A stretch of DNA of 64,000 nucleotides from Chlorokybus atmophyticus (lineage: Eukaryota > Streptophyta > Chlorokybophyceae > Chlorokybales > Chlorokybaceae), in assembly GCA_009103225.1 (NCBI GenBank), contig RHPI01002910.1, positions 364,678 through 428,677 of the forward strand, written 5' to 3'. The position numbers were made by a program, and so were the translations under genes. The notes below the pieces were generated by a model. That model was not told the DNA's origin. It did not search any database and saw only the letters and a list, made by a program, of their open reading frames with translations. How positions within the stretch are numbered: the stretch's first letter is position 1; each line of letters begins with the position of its first letter. Below, piece by piece: positions 50,798 through 61,389 of this stretch.

Positions 50798-53733
50798 TGC
50801 ACTCAGGCAACAGCAGCGCCATGTCCGTCCCCGCGGTAATATCAATGTAAGCAGCAGGACGGTCCTAGTAGAACACTGCACTTTTGCACTGACCTTGGAG
50901 TGGGTCATGACGGCACTGCTAGCCAGCGAGCAGTAGATTATTTTCTGAAGTGAAGATGTCATTCCTACCAACTACTGTACTCAAACTGTCGTCAGATATG
51001 ACTTGTTGCACACTCTGAGCTTGCATTGTTCCCAATGACGCAAATGCTGTGAGGGCCTCTGCTGTCGGGTTGTTTTGAATCAGCTGCTTGCTGGTACAGG
51101 AGGGTAGTGTCCAGTAGCATCATGACATCTGACCATTGGCATGTGTACGTCATTGCTTACAGTGCCTGGCTTCTACTCTTGCTCTTGCGCGTAGCATCCT
51201 GCACTTCAGCATGTTGATTTATATTACCAGCAGCATTGCACGACAGCAAATAAACGTACCACTACTATGGGCACAGTCACGTCCATGGCCACAACATTAT
51301 AGCGAAAGTGTCCTGCTCTTCTGTATACACAGGCAGCCTGTGTGGACAGGTGATTACTTCATGCATGCTTGTACGACCAATCAGGAAGGGTAATAGTGGT
51401 AGCATAGAAGGTAGACATAGCAGTAGCTTGGTGGTGAATCATATGATGTGAATGGCGCTTGAATGTGTTTGCCGGTTGCTAGCACATTCAAGCACTATAT
51501 ATAATAGGGCGCCGCTACCGGAGTCCAATGTGCCTCGGAGCGTCAAGTTGGGAGTGGTGGAATCGCAGTACGTGTGGTTCATCCGCGTGTGCACGTATCG
51601 CACTCAATTTATCAACGCTATGACGGACCTGCTCACAGCGATGCAGTCGGAGGGCCTCTTTGAAACGGATGTTGGCGACGCATGATGCGCAACAACACGT
51701 ATGCGTACTGCACCCCCCCGGCATTGTTGTACAAGATGGTGTACCTCGCTTTGCAGAAACACCGGCGCGCAAAGGCGACTATCGCAGACACCACGTCAGC
51801 GGGACCAGACAACGTGCGCGGGGAGCAGGCTGCTTGGTAACGCAGCCTGCCCGTGCTAAGAACACAGCCGTCCAACCCCACCACCCAACCCCACCAGCAC
51901 CACCTAACTGCCAGCGCTACACAGTGCAGTGCCCTAGTGCCACAGTGCAACACTGCATGCCAGCCTGCAGAACGAGAGGCTGGGCAGAGGGGCGGGGCAG
52001 AGGGGCCTTGCCAGATCAGCGGCGACAAGGGTTTGCAGTTGAGGCGACGGCACAATGACAGCAAGAGGAGGAGGGGGAGGCGGAGGAGAGAGAACAGGCG
52101 GAGCGGGGGACGAAGAAGTAGGGAAGCAGGGGAAGGACAGACAGAGAGGGAGAGAGGGAGGGAGACTGTGGGAGAGGGGGAGAGAGGGAGGGAGAGGGAG
52201 TGTGCTGCATGCTGCCTGCTGCTGTTACGCTGCACCTGGACTACCGTGGTTGACGCTGCTGCTCGTGTGTTGCACAGGTAATCAACCAACAATACGCATG
52301 TATGCATGCCTAACGGGGAGGTCTAGAGTAGGGTAGTGTGGTAGGTAAACAGGCAGTCATTATAGCCCGGTGGTGGTGTATGTGACTGTGTTTGCATGCT
52401 GGTTGGTATGCTATGCTGTTGTGACGTCATGCATGTCGCCAATTGTCTCGCGCATATCCTGTACACCATGCATGCTCGAATAATTGCCACTTGCATTGCA
52501 GCACACCACTTCTTGTACAGCCATCTATGAAATCATAGTCAATACTGTATGTCCACATGTACATGGCATCATGATTGTATGGTACTACCAATGCACGCTA
52601 GTTAATTACAAATGAAAGTGTATTGGGCAAGTGAGGCCACATGCTTCACCAAGCTTAGCAACCACTATGGATGGACTTGATCAGTGCATGCTGCCCTTGC
52701 CAAAAGTGCAAGAGCGTATGCGCGCTGTCGGAACACACGCAATTTGTTACACAACCAATCATTTGAACAATTGTTGCCGCAAGTTTAGTATCAAGATGAC
52801 ACGCCCATAGCATGTATAAGTACCACCTGCCGAGCGCCTCCTGCGCTCGGCAGGTGGTACCTATACATGCTATCCTCACGCCCCTTGCGCGCTACCATAC
52901 CCCGTTGCTGCTTAAGAGTCTATCTAGGTCCAAAGTTGTAGTCTAATAAGACTGCTATGATGGGACGCTAATTACATTTTAGAGTTGAACTCTGCCTTGG
53001 CTCTCGTTGAGATTGTGTGCTTGTGTCACACCAGTGGTCTAGAAGGGGCCAACTTTCTCGTTGCTGCTTACAGCCAGGCACCACTCCCGCGCTACCAGCA
53101 TCAGCAGACACTACACTGGGCTATGCCTACAGCCAGGCATCGACCCCGGCTATCAGCATGGGTCCCGCGCGACACTGAGCAGGTGTGAGACAGTTCTCGT
53201 AGGTACCTAGGACAAGTCATAGCTGTGCTATGATCCGTTGTGAGTTCACTTTGGCCCTATCTAGGTCATTTCATAAACTAGTCATTGTTCTAGAGCTGCG
53301 CAGCTATCATTGAAATATAAAGGCATAAGATTTTCTTCACACGTTAATGGTACTTTAAGTGAGAACTGGGAATTTAGTATTGAGACATACGTAAGCTGAT
53401 CTTCGGAGTGCTCTGAACCGAGTCTTAAAGCTTGTGGCTTGATGTGACTGCAGCACCTCACCGCCCCGGTTACCAAGACACATCTACACGTGAGAGAGCA
53501 GCGTATTCATACGATCATTGTTAATCACTTAATGTGACTGTGGCTGCGTGGGCGCATGTTGTGCAGTCCGCATTTGATTGTGTGATATCCACGTGTTGCC
53601 GCATTCATACACCTCACTTAACAGTGGAACTAATTTTGACCTCATGCAAGGAATTATAAAAGCAGCACTACCTCTAGTAGTGGCTTGTTAACTTACAGTA
53701 CCATCCTTCTTGTACAAGCGAGTGTCGTGCATC
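50798..53733. other. Gene-poor region with hairpin and coding debris
   Basis: No complete gene is seen. Two short plus-strand frames, 51510-51685 and 51682-51840, read like adjacent fragments of a protein (ESQYVWFIRVCTYRTQF; YAYCTPPALLYKMVYLALQK) in different frames. They may be a broken gene or transposon remnant of unknown family. A purine-rich GA/GGA stretch is at 52060-52200. Part of 51990-52050 resembles 49135-49165 (GCGACAAGGGTTTGC in both). Confidence 0.35.
52807..52873. repeat. 31-bp hairpin with one mismatch
   Basis: Arms 52807-52837 and 52843-52873 pair at 30 of 31 positions around the loop CTCCT. It lies in the gene-poor region. Confidence 0.85.
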
Positions 53734-53977
53734 TGTCGTGCCTGCCATGGTCGAGGGTCACGCCGTCTCGAACACACTACAGACAATCGCTCATGTCGTG
53801 GGCATGCTGGGCATGGTGCTGCGAGCAGCATTTAAGCAGCACAAACAAAGACAACCCCCCAGACATAGGCATAAGCTCGGGGATGAACCGATGTGAGGAT
53901 CTGATGAGTAGTAGAGCTGGTGACGCTCTCCCCCTTACTGTACCTATTGTGCGGTAGTACACACAGTAAACAAGCCA
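53734..53977 (-). repeat. Second copy of the gypsy-element LTR (solo or remnant)
   Basis: Diverged copy, about 244 bp, of the LTR at 54615-54843. On the minus strand it starts TGGCTTGTT and ends CACGACA, the TG...CA ends expected of an LTR. No polypurine tract or internal region adjoins it, and simple flanking duplications were not found. Confidence 0.6.
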
Positions 53978-54614
53978 CAACGATATGTAGTGCTGTATAC
54001 ACAGTTCTTTGCATGAGTGGTTGATGTATTACACTGTTAAGTGAGGTGAATGAAACAAGCAACTCAGAGAGAGTGCTATGTCTTGACTAGTGCAGCAAAC
54101 ACACCACCGCCAAGCTCACAGCAATGACAAGCACAGCGCACAAGAGCATACACCGTATCTCACGTGGTAAGGCTGTCCTTGGCAATCAGGACGGTGTGCT
54201 TCCAGTTCAAGTCGTTTCACAAGCTCTTAAAGTCAGAGTCTCTACTCTTAGTACTCGCTCATAGTGTCACCAGCGAGTTTAGTGACATGACTTCCTACTT
54301 ATACATGTAAAATCATGGCTGTGCAGTGCTACGCGAGTACTAGGCCAACGGTCACATCGAGGCCCTATGCTATTACGGAAATATCCTAAGACTTGATATA
54401 GCACATGAGCTGATAATAGATTCCTAACTGATCAGCTACGCGCGGTTCCTACAGAGAGGTCTATGAAGTAGCCCTAGCTACATGCTACATGGAGTACGAA
54501 GTAGCTAGCAGTAGAATGGGGCGCGCGCGGTCTTCATGCTGATAGCTCGGGCTTGTGGCTGGATGTAGGCATGCTCGAGGAGGACTGGCATGCGAGGGTA
54601 GTTGGCATGACAGC

Positions 54615-54843
54615 TGTCGTGCCTGCTATCGTTGAGGGTCACCCCGTCTCAAACACACTACAAACGAGCGCTCATGCCGGTGGCATGCTGGTGCTGCGCG
54701 CAGCATTAGAGCAATACAATCAGAAACAACCCCCCAGACATAGGCATAGGCTTGGGGATGAACCTATGTGAGGATCTGATTAGTAGTAGAGCTGGTGACG
54801 CTCTCCCCCTTACTGTGCGGTAGTACACACAGTCAACAAGCCA
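54615..54843 (-). repeat. 3' LTR of the gypsy-type element
   Basis: About 229 bp, TG...CA ended, immediately after a run of six G on the minus strand (54844-54849) that fits a polypurine tract. The polyprotein stop (54891-54893) is just upstream of this. The LTR sequence recurs at 53734-53977. Confidence 0.7.
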
Positions 54844-54890
54844 CCCCCCATTGAAGTTCTGGGGTAGCCTTCTGCTCCAGAACTCAGCTT

Positions 54891-55262
54891 TTACCAACTG
54901 TGTTGGGGATCGTCGATGCGGCAGTCATCGCACCAATATTCCCACAGCGGCACCTTGTCAAATGGAGGGTCAATGCAGTAACAGTGCATGCCTTGGTTGC
55001 AGCCTTCGCATAACAGCATCACCGGGTTGTTGTCGGCACTGCCACATCTCTCGCAGCAATCGCGGGTGCTGGATCTTGCAAAAGCCAGCGACGTGGGGAA
55101 GATGACAGGGCGCGCAGTTCACCATGTTGTCCTTCATGCGTTTGCCTTGTTGTCCCAGCAGGTCCAGTACCCCTGTGGGATACACCTTCAATACCTTATG
55201 GACAACGCACCCGACGGAGGTGTCGAGGGTGTCGTATGTGGCTGCCATGTGGTAGACGAAGT
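54891..55262 (-). pseudogene. C-terminal PHD finger region of the gypsy polyprotein
   Basis: Continues the integrase reading after the hAT insertion: PEDFVYHMAATYDTLD, VLKVYPTGVLDLLGQQGKRM and NCAPCHLPHV, a typical post-integrase segment. After a frame change comes a PHD finger: CCERCGSADN, MLLCEGCNQGMHCYC and WEYWCDDC, matching the C4HC3 pattern, then a stop. PHD fingers usually read histone H3 tails, so this may guide integration, as chromodomains do in chromoviruses (inference). It is broken from the integrase by the hAT and by a frameshift. Confidence 0.75.
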
Positions 55263-55270
55263 CTTCTGGC
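55263..55270. repeat. 8-bp target site duplication, left (CTTCTGGC)
   Basis: Identical to 58484-58491 on the other side of the hAT element. Eight bases is the hallmark of hAT insertion. Confidence 0.9.
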
Positions 55271-55726
55271 CATGGTCACAAGGTACGCGACTTTTAGACC
55301 AATAGTACGCGTTTGGACGCGTACAGAGACCCCGCGTACCTAATACGCAGTCTGTACGCAGTCTGTACGCCAGTGTAACTGGGTTACGCTCCAGTTACGC
55401 TGAGATACAGCTTAGCACTGTATCTCAACCGTAACTGGTCAGTCTAGTGTAACTAGGCGGCGGTGCAGGCAACATAGTTGGCGGCAGCGGCGGCGTTAGC
55501 GGCGGCAGGCAGGTGGGAACGGCGCTCCTTTAGCTGCAAGCTTCATCTCTCAAGCTACTGTAGCTGCGCCTGATAGCCATTAGCTACAAGGTGTGTGCGT
55601 GGGTATGCACTGGTTGCCTGCATGCTTGGCTATGCGCCCATCATACATCATGCAGCCTGCAAGTCATACCATCAACGTGCTATATGTGATTTGCATGTGT
55701 TCATAATAGTGTTTGTTTATGTTAGA

Positions 55727-58245
55727 ATGACGCAAAGTGCGCTGTGGAAGCACGTCGACATAATAGAGAGAAAGCCTCATGGCAACTTTCGTGTGAGGTG
55801 TGTTTATTGCGAGCACGAGTGGACAGGAAGTGTTTCACGTATTGGTGCCCATCTGAGTGGTGAACGTGGAGTCACCAAGTGCACAACCCCTCCCGAGGAG
55901 ATCGTCTTGCAACTTACACAAGCCAAGAAAGACAAGGAGAAAGAGGGTGAGAAGAGGAGGAGGTTGGACTTGCTAGATCAACTCACATCCGCCATTGGGG
56001 ATGCTGGTGCAGGTACTTGAATGCATGCGTGCATGCATTGAAGCTTGGCAAGCAGTGGTGCTGCTCATCACGCATCAAATCAATCACATTGTGCTATAGA
56101 TTCAAGCGCCACCGTTCCTTCTAGTCAACAACAAACTCTTGATGCAACTTTCAAGCGTGGGGATAAAGCGCATGTGGATGAAGCCATTGCTCGGTTTTTC
56201 TTCAGCAATGGCATCCCCTTCAACGTGGCAAGGTCCCCTTACTTTATCGCAGCAATGAAAGCGGTTGGCAAGTTTGGCGCTTCATATACCCCTCCCTCAT
56301 CCGAGGCGCTTCGCACAACCTTGTTGGAAAAGGAGTATGCTAGGGTGAATGGCGAACTTGCAGTCATCAAGGACTCAACACGAGAAACCTCATGCACAAT
56401 TGCTAGCGATGGATGGTCGGACACGTCCAACCGTCCATTGTTGAATGTGCTCATGGTGAGTCCTAAAGGAGAAGTTTTTCTTCAAGCAATCAACACGGAA
56501 GGGAAGGAGAAGACGGCGGAGTATGTATCCGAGCAGCTGATCTCCACCATTGATGAAGTAAGTGGTGCACTCGTTCATTGCCATTATAGATTGTGTACAC
56601 AACCATGCTAAGTAACACATGCAAGCACTGACTGGCAGCACTTTATGAGCACATGCATCACACGCGCATGCTCATGCTCGCACCCGACACAAGTACGCAT
56701 GCGTGTGACACATGCATGCACTGACTGGCAGCACTTTGTGAGCACATGCATTACACGCGCATGCTCATGCTCGCACACAACACAAGTACTTATGCGTGTG
56801 ACACATGCACGCACTGACTGGCAGCACTTTGTGAGCACATGCATCACACACGCATGCTCATACACGCACACAACACAAGTACTTATGTGTGTAACTTGCA
56901 GGTGGGGTCCGCGAATGTGATACAAGTTGTCATGGACAATGCAAGCGTGTGCGTAGCTGCTGCACGTCTGATCACTAGCGAATACCCGCACATCACATGG
57001 ACGCCGTGCACCGCGCATTGCTTGGACTTATTGCTTGAGGATATAGGCAAGTTGGAGTGGGTTAAAAGCGTGGTGGCTGATGGCAAACGCATAGTGAAGT
57101 TCATTACCAACCACCATCGTTCCTTGGCCATCTTCCGCTCCAAAGCCAAGCTAGAGCTGCTCAAGCCAGGTGAAATAGCATGCGTGCATGTGTGTAGTTA
57201 GAGATCAACTTAGTACAAGCGCAAGATTAATGGTAGACAGCAACCATGTGAAATTGCAGCTGATTGCCCGCGCATGCATGCATGCTCATGTCATGCGCGT
57301 GCTTGTTTGCTCATAGCTACTTGTTGTGCAGGAGATACTCGCTTCGCAACGTCATTCATAACTCTTGCAAGGCTAGTCGAGGTCAAAGACGCTCTCGACG
57401 AGGTGGTGGTGAGCAGGGACTGGAAGGCTTGGGCCGACAAGGGTGTGCATAAGCAAGAAGCTGCTGCAGTCAGAGCGTTGATCTTGGCACCAGATTTCTG
57501 GTCACAAGTGGCATTAGTGAATGCGGTGTCGGCCCCCATCGTGGATCTGCTGCGTTTGGTTGATGGGAACTTGCCCACCATAGGCAAAGTGTACGCCAAG
57601 ATGTTTCGTGTTGGCGACCAGCTCAAGCATCTGAAGGGCATGACTGAACAACAACGACTTGATGTGCGCGCCTGTTGGAGGGACAGGTGGATCATGCTGC
57701 ATAGTGACATGCATGCAGCAGGCTATGTGCTGGATCCCGAATATTGGGGTCATGAGCAGCACACCAATGAGGAAGTTATGGAAGGCTTTGCAACGATGGT
57801 GGAGAGGGTCCTGCAGTCCCATGACAAGGTTGACTTGGCGTTGCAACAGCTACACATGTACCGAAGTAAGATGGGGCTGTTCGGCAAAGAGGCAGTGCAA
57901 CGAGCGGCTCTCACAATGCCCGCGCATGCTTGGTGGCACATGTATGGTGGTAGTGTACCCGAGTTGCAGCAGCTAGCGATGCGCGTGTTGGCTCAACCAT
58001 CATCAGCTTGTAGCTGTGAGAGATCCTGGAGCACGTACGACTTCATCCACTCAAAGAGAAGGAATCGGCTGCAAGCACGCAGGGCAGAGAAGTTGGTGTT
58101 TGTCTTCACCAACTTGAGGCAGCTGAAGAAGATCCACAACCCACATTATGTGCAGGAGTTTGTTGAGTGGGAGGCAGACTCTGATGTGGACGTGTTGTCT
58201 AGTAATGATGATGAGGGGGGCGAGTCTGATGATTACTCGGTGTAA
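55727..58245 (+). CDS. hAT transposase (BED finger, DUF659, hAT dimerisation)
   Basis: Cut-and-paste transposase. Four exons join in phase: 55727-56012, about 56099-56559, 56902-57169 and 57331-58245. Exon 1 has a BED-type zinc finger (CVYCEHEWTGSVSRIGAHL, then C). Exon 2 has FFFSNGIPFNVARSPYF and TIASDGWSDTSNRPLLNV with the first catalytic Asp. Exon 3 has VIQVVMDNASVC (second Asp) and WTPCTAHCLDLLLEDIG. Exon 4 begins DTRFATSFITL and ends with the dimerisation domain: SSACSCERSWSTYDFIHSKR and RAEKLVFVFTNLRQL, followed by an acidic tail. No stop or frameshift is seen, so it may be active. Intron 2 carries three 93-bp tandem repeats. Confidence 0.9.
56615..56893. repeat. Three 93-bp tandem repeats in a transposase intron
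   Basis: Units begin ACACATGCA(A/T/C)GCACTGACTGG at 56615, 56708 and 56801. They are close to identical and rich in GCATGC. The third unit ends next to the splice acceptor before exon 3. Confidence 0.85.
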
Positions 58246-58483
58246 CTAGGCAGACACATGTGATGGGCTATGTCTGCACACATGCTTCGCTGTAACATAG
58301 TGTTCTCTGCTCATTGTTTACTGTTGTGCACATGTACGCAAGTAGCATGCTTGATGCTCGTGAAGCAACACGACAAAACTGCCACTGTAGCGTACTGCCA
58401 CGTACTGGCATAAATGGGTACATGTATGTACGCGTACACCACCGCTCACGTACTAAACGCGTACTGTGTACCATGTGACCATG

Positions 58484-58491
58484 CTTCTGGC
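58484..58491. repeat. 8-bp target site duplication, right (CTTCTGGC)
   Basis: Right copy of the hAT target duplication, matching 55263-55270. Confidence 0.9.
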
Positions 58492-59360
58492 TAGAAGCGG
58501 CGTTCTCGCTCCTTGTCGAACCGCTGCGCTCGTAGCGAAGCGTGTCGCGGTGCTGAACAATGCGCGTGTTGTTTAATGCCATGGGGACAATGTGTTCGAA
58601 CAGCGCGCTGCGCACTGTTAGATCATACAGCATCGTCGGGGTTGTTAAGATTGTCCACCACTCTGTCGACCTCCTGCTGTGCGCAGAATGGGAGCAATGG
58701 CTGCCTTCCAAACAGAAAATAGTACGGGCTGTACTCCCGCAGTGCTGCCTGCTCGGATAGCCGGTACCCAAGTGCTACCCATGGAAGGTGGTCATCCCAT
58801 GTGGTTTTCTCGTAGTCGAGGACGCACTTGCGCAAAGCCTTCTTGATGGTCTGCATAGTTCGCTCAGCGAGACCATTGGCTTGTGGATGGTCGCGTGAAG
58901 TGCGGCGATAATCGATAAAGCATCTATCCATGAGTTTGTCGAGGGCTACTCTAAACTCCGTACCTTGGTCGGTGATGACTTCAGCACAGCTGCCGAAGCG
59001 TCCGAGTACGTGGAGAGGAAAGCCGAGGCTACTCCCTCGCTGCTCTTGTCGGGTAGGGGCACCAGCTCCACCCACTTGAAGAAGTGCTCGATCATGACGA
59101 GGGTGTAGTGGTTGCCTTGTGCTGAGGGCGATAAGTGCCCGAGGATGCCCAGTCCCAGCGGTAGAACAGTTCCGAAGGGGAGGGGATGCAAGGTGGCGTT
59201 GCGCGTGTTCAGGCTCGCGCGGACCATGTCGCACTGCTGGCAGTTGCTGACAAACTCGCGCACCTGTTTGTGCACCTCATACCACCAGATTCGAGTCCTG
59301 ACAAGGCTGGCCGTACGCTTAACACTGAAGTGTGCGAGCTCTGTGTGAAGGGCAGCAATA
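58492..59360 (-). pseudogene. Gypsy integrase
   Basis: Inserts retroelement cDNA into the genome. Reading leftwards: HHCC zinc region (AHFSVKRTASLVRTRIWWYE, FVSNCQQCD), then the core: HYTLVMIEHFFKWVELVPLP, EVITDQGTEF (second catalytic Asp) and HPQANGLAERTMQTIKKAL (catalytic Glu). The first Asp, expected in a GLDILG-like motif, reads GLGILG. Then HIVPMALNNTRIVQHRDTLR precedes the break by the hAT. Several frame changes are needed, and the missing Asp shows loss of function. Confidence 0.82.
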
Positions 59361-59494
59361 ATGCCTTCTCGCGCAGTTGGTGTTGGGACCTCCTTGTCCT
59401 CATTCTGTATCCGTCGATGCAGCTTGTGGTCGGCCCAGCGATAGCGCTGAGAGCGTTAACCAACGCGGTCCTTCTCGTGCGCGCTCGTGCCCGC

Positions 59495-60236
59495 TTAAAA
59501 TTGACCAGGCCGGAGCAGTGCGAGGGATAACTTGTCCAGCCACATGTCATGTCGCGTGTCGGTGGGTGCCAACTTCTCATCGTCCACCTCATGGCCGGCG
59601 GCGAGCGCTTCTTCTGATAAGGGATCGGTAATAATGACAGTGACGATGGGCCCGAGAGAAGGCACGTCCTCGTTTGCTGTTGCCTCAATGGTTTGGGTCT
59701 TGCGTCTTAAACGTAGCGCAGCGACAGCGAACATGGTCGCTACACGTGAAGGTGCGGCTGCAGGACCCAACTCGTGTCGGGCTCCTGTCGCATCGTTGGT
59801 GCTGCGGTGGGGGTTGCGATTAAGGCCGTCTGCGTTGTGGTTGGACAGGCCTGCCCAATGCTCCACCTCAAAGTTATACTCCTGCAGTAGTAGCACCCAC
59901 CGTGCTAGCTTGCCTATCAAATGCTGGTTGGTCATCAGCCACATCAGTGGTTGGTGGTCGGTGATCAGTTAGACCTGCCGTCCAAACAGAAAGGGGCGGA
60001 AGAACGAGATGGCCCATACTGCGGCGAAACACTCCCCCTTGCAGCTGCTGTAGTTGGCCTCAGCACTGTTGTTGCTGCAGCTGGCATACGATACTACGCG
60101 CTCCGTTTTGTTGTCATTATGCTGCACAAGCACAGCGCCCATGCCGAGCTTGCTTCAATTTATGTGCAGCTAGAATGAATTGTTGTAGTAAGGTCGCTAA
60201 AGAGTGGGAGCTGTGGTGAGTCAGAGCGTCAATTCC
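59495..60236 (-). pseudogene. Gypsy RNase H region
   Basis: Follows the RT. The segment ITDHQPLMWLMTNQ and KLARWVLLLQEYNFEVEHWA, then NHNADGLNRNP, is the standard C-terminal part of Ty3/gypsy RNase H (TDHxxLxWL, ADxLSR-like). The upstream part is broken by stops and frameshifts. A linker rich in Ala/Arg leads to the integrase. Confidence 0.75.
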
Positions 60237-61100
60237 TTAAAGGCCTCTTGTTGTGCCTCCTTCCACAGGAACTTCGTGTCCTTCCTTAGCAGCTCGTTGA
60301 GTGGCCGCGATCTTCGCAAAGTCCTTGAAGAAGCGTCTGCAGTAGTTGGTAAAGCCGAGGAAAGCACGCAGTCGCGTGAGATCCGTGGGGGCAGGTATGG
60401 CCACCAGTGCCTCCACCTTAACCTGATGTACATACACACCGTGGGGCACAATCGTGTGCCCTAGGTACGGTACCTTGTGGGTAAAGAAGGCGCACTTGTC
60501 GGGGTGCACCGTCATCCCTACTTCCTTCAGTCTGTGTAGCACCTCCCCGATGTGCCTGAGATGCTCCTCATTGCTGCGACTGAAGATGAGGATGTCGTCG
60601 ATGTAGCAACGTGCAAAGTCCAATCCCTTGAGGGCTTTGTCCATGACGCGCTGAAACTTGGCAGGAGCATTCTTTAGTCCGAAGGGCATGACCTTCCACT
60701 GGTACAGCTGCCGGTTGTCTCAAAAAGAGGTCTTGTGCTTATCCTCCTCCTTGATGGCAATCTGGTTGTACCCTTAGCGCATGTCCAGGATATGAAGATT
60801 GTACAGTCTCCTACATCATTAAAGATACCTTCTGCAGTAGGCATCGGATACCTGTCTTGCTTAATCTTGGTGTTGAGGGGGCGGTAGTCACCGCACATAC
60901 GCCGGTATGTCCAATTGCCTGCTGAATCCTTCTTCAAGGCATGACGATTGCGGCCGCAAAGTCCAATGTGAACTCTTCAATTAGGCCTGCAGCTAACAGA
61001 GCCTTGCACCTCTGCTCCACCAAGTCTTCTTCCAACTTGGAGACTCGGTACTGTTGTCGGAACACCGGTTCGGCGTTCATCAACTCGATGTCCATCTGGT
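60237..61100 (-). pseudogene. Gypsy reverse transcriptase
   Basis: Copies element RNA to DNA. Blocks: VEQRCKALLAAGLIEEF, KKDSAGNWTYRRMCGDYRPL, KIKQDRYPMPTAEGIF, then GYNQIAIKEEDKHKTSF, QWKVMPFGLKNAPAKFQRVM, CYIDDILIFSRS (the YxDD active site, near 60594-60605) and YLGHTIVPHG. A 1-base frameshift near 60937, another after GIFNDVG and in-frame stops at 60774-60776 and 60720-60722 show decay. The class is clear: Ty3/gypsy. Confidence 0.87.
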
Positions 61101-61389
61101 AAACTGAGCAGATGCTCAGTTCCTTCACGCTAAAGCCGGACTGACTCCTCCGCTTGTTGAGGAGAGCCCCGAGTTGTTCCCGCGTCTGGCCTGTAGCCAT
61201 TGGTCCAATGGCATGGGACCAAGAGGTAGCATTGGCGACTACTGAAATGTCCTCCACAATGACTGCTGCCTGCTCCTTTATGCGGGTGGTTTCGAAGGCG
61301 GTGTGTGCCGCATCGGTCTCTCGAACGCGATCAACCCACCCCCCCGCCCAGTGTTCGAGCTCCTGAAAGGACACGTAACGGTCCTGGAG

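Larger units (their letters stand above)
55271..58483 (+). mobile_element. hAT DNA transposon, apparently complete
   Basis: 3213 bp element. Terminal inverted repeats: left CATGGTCACAAGGTAC, right complement CATGGTCACATGGTAC, 15 of 16 matching. Both ends are flanked by the perfect duplication CTTCTGGC. Subterminal motifs occur near the left end: two AGTCTGTACGC repeats and an imperfect hairpin at about 55391-55438. It carries one spliced transposase gene on the plus strand, opposite to the host retroelement. Intact structure implies a recent insertion. Confidence 0.9.
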
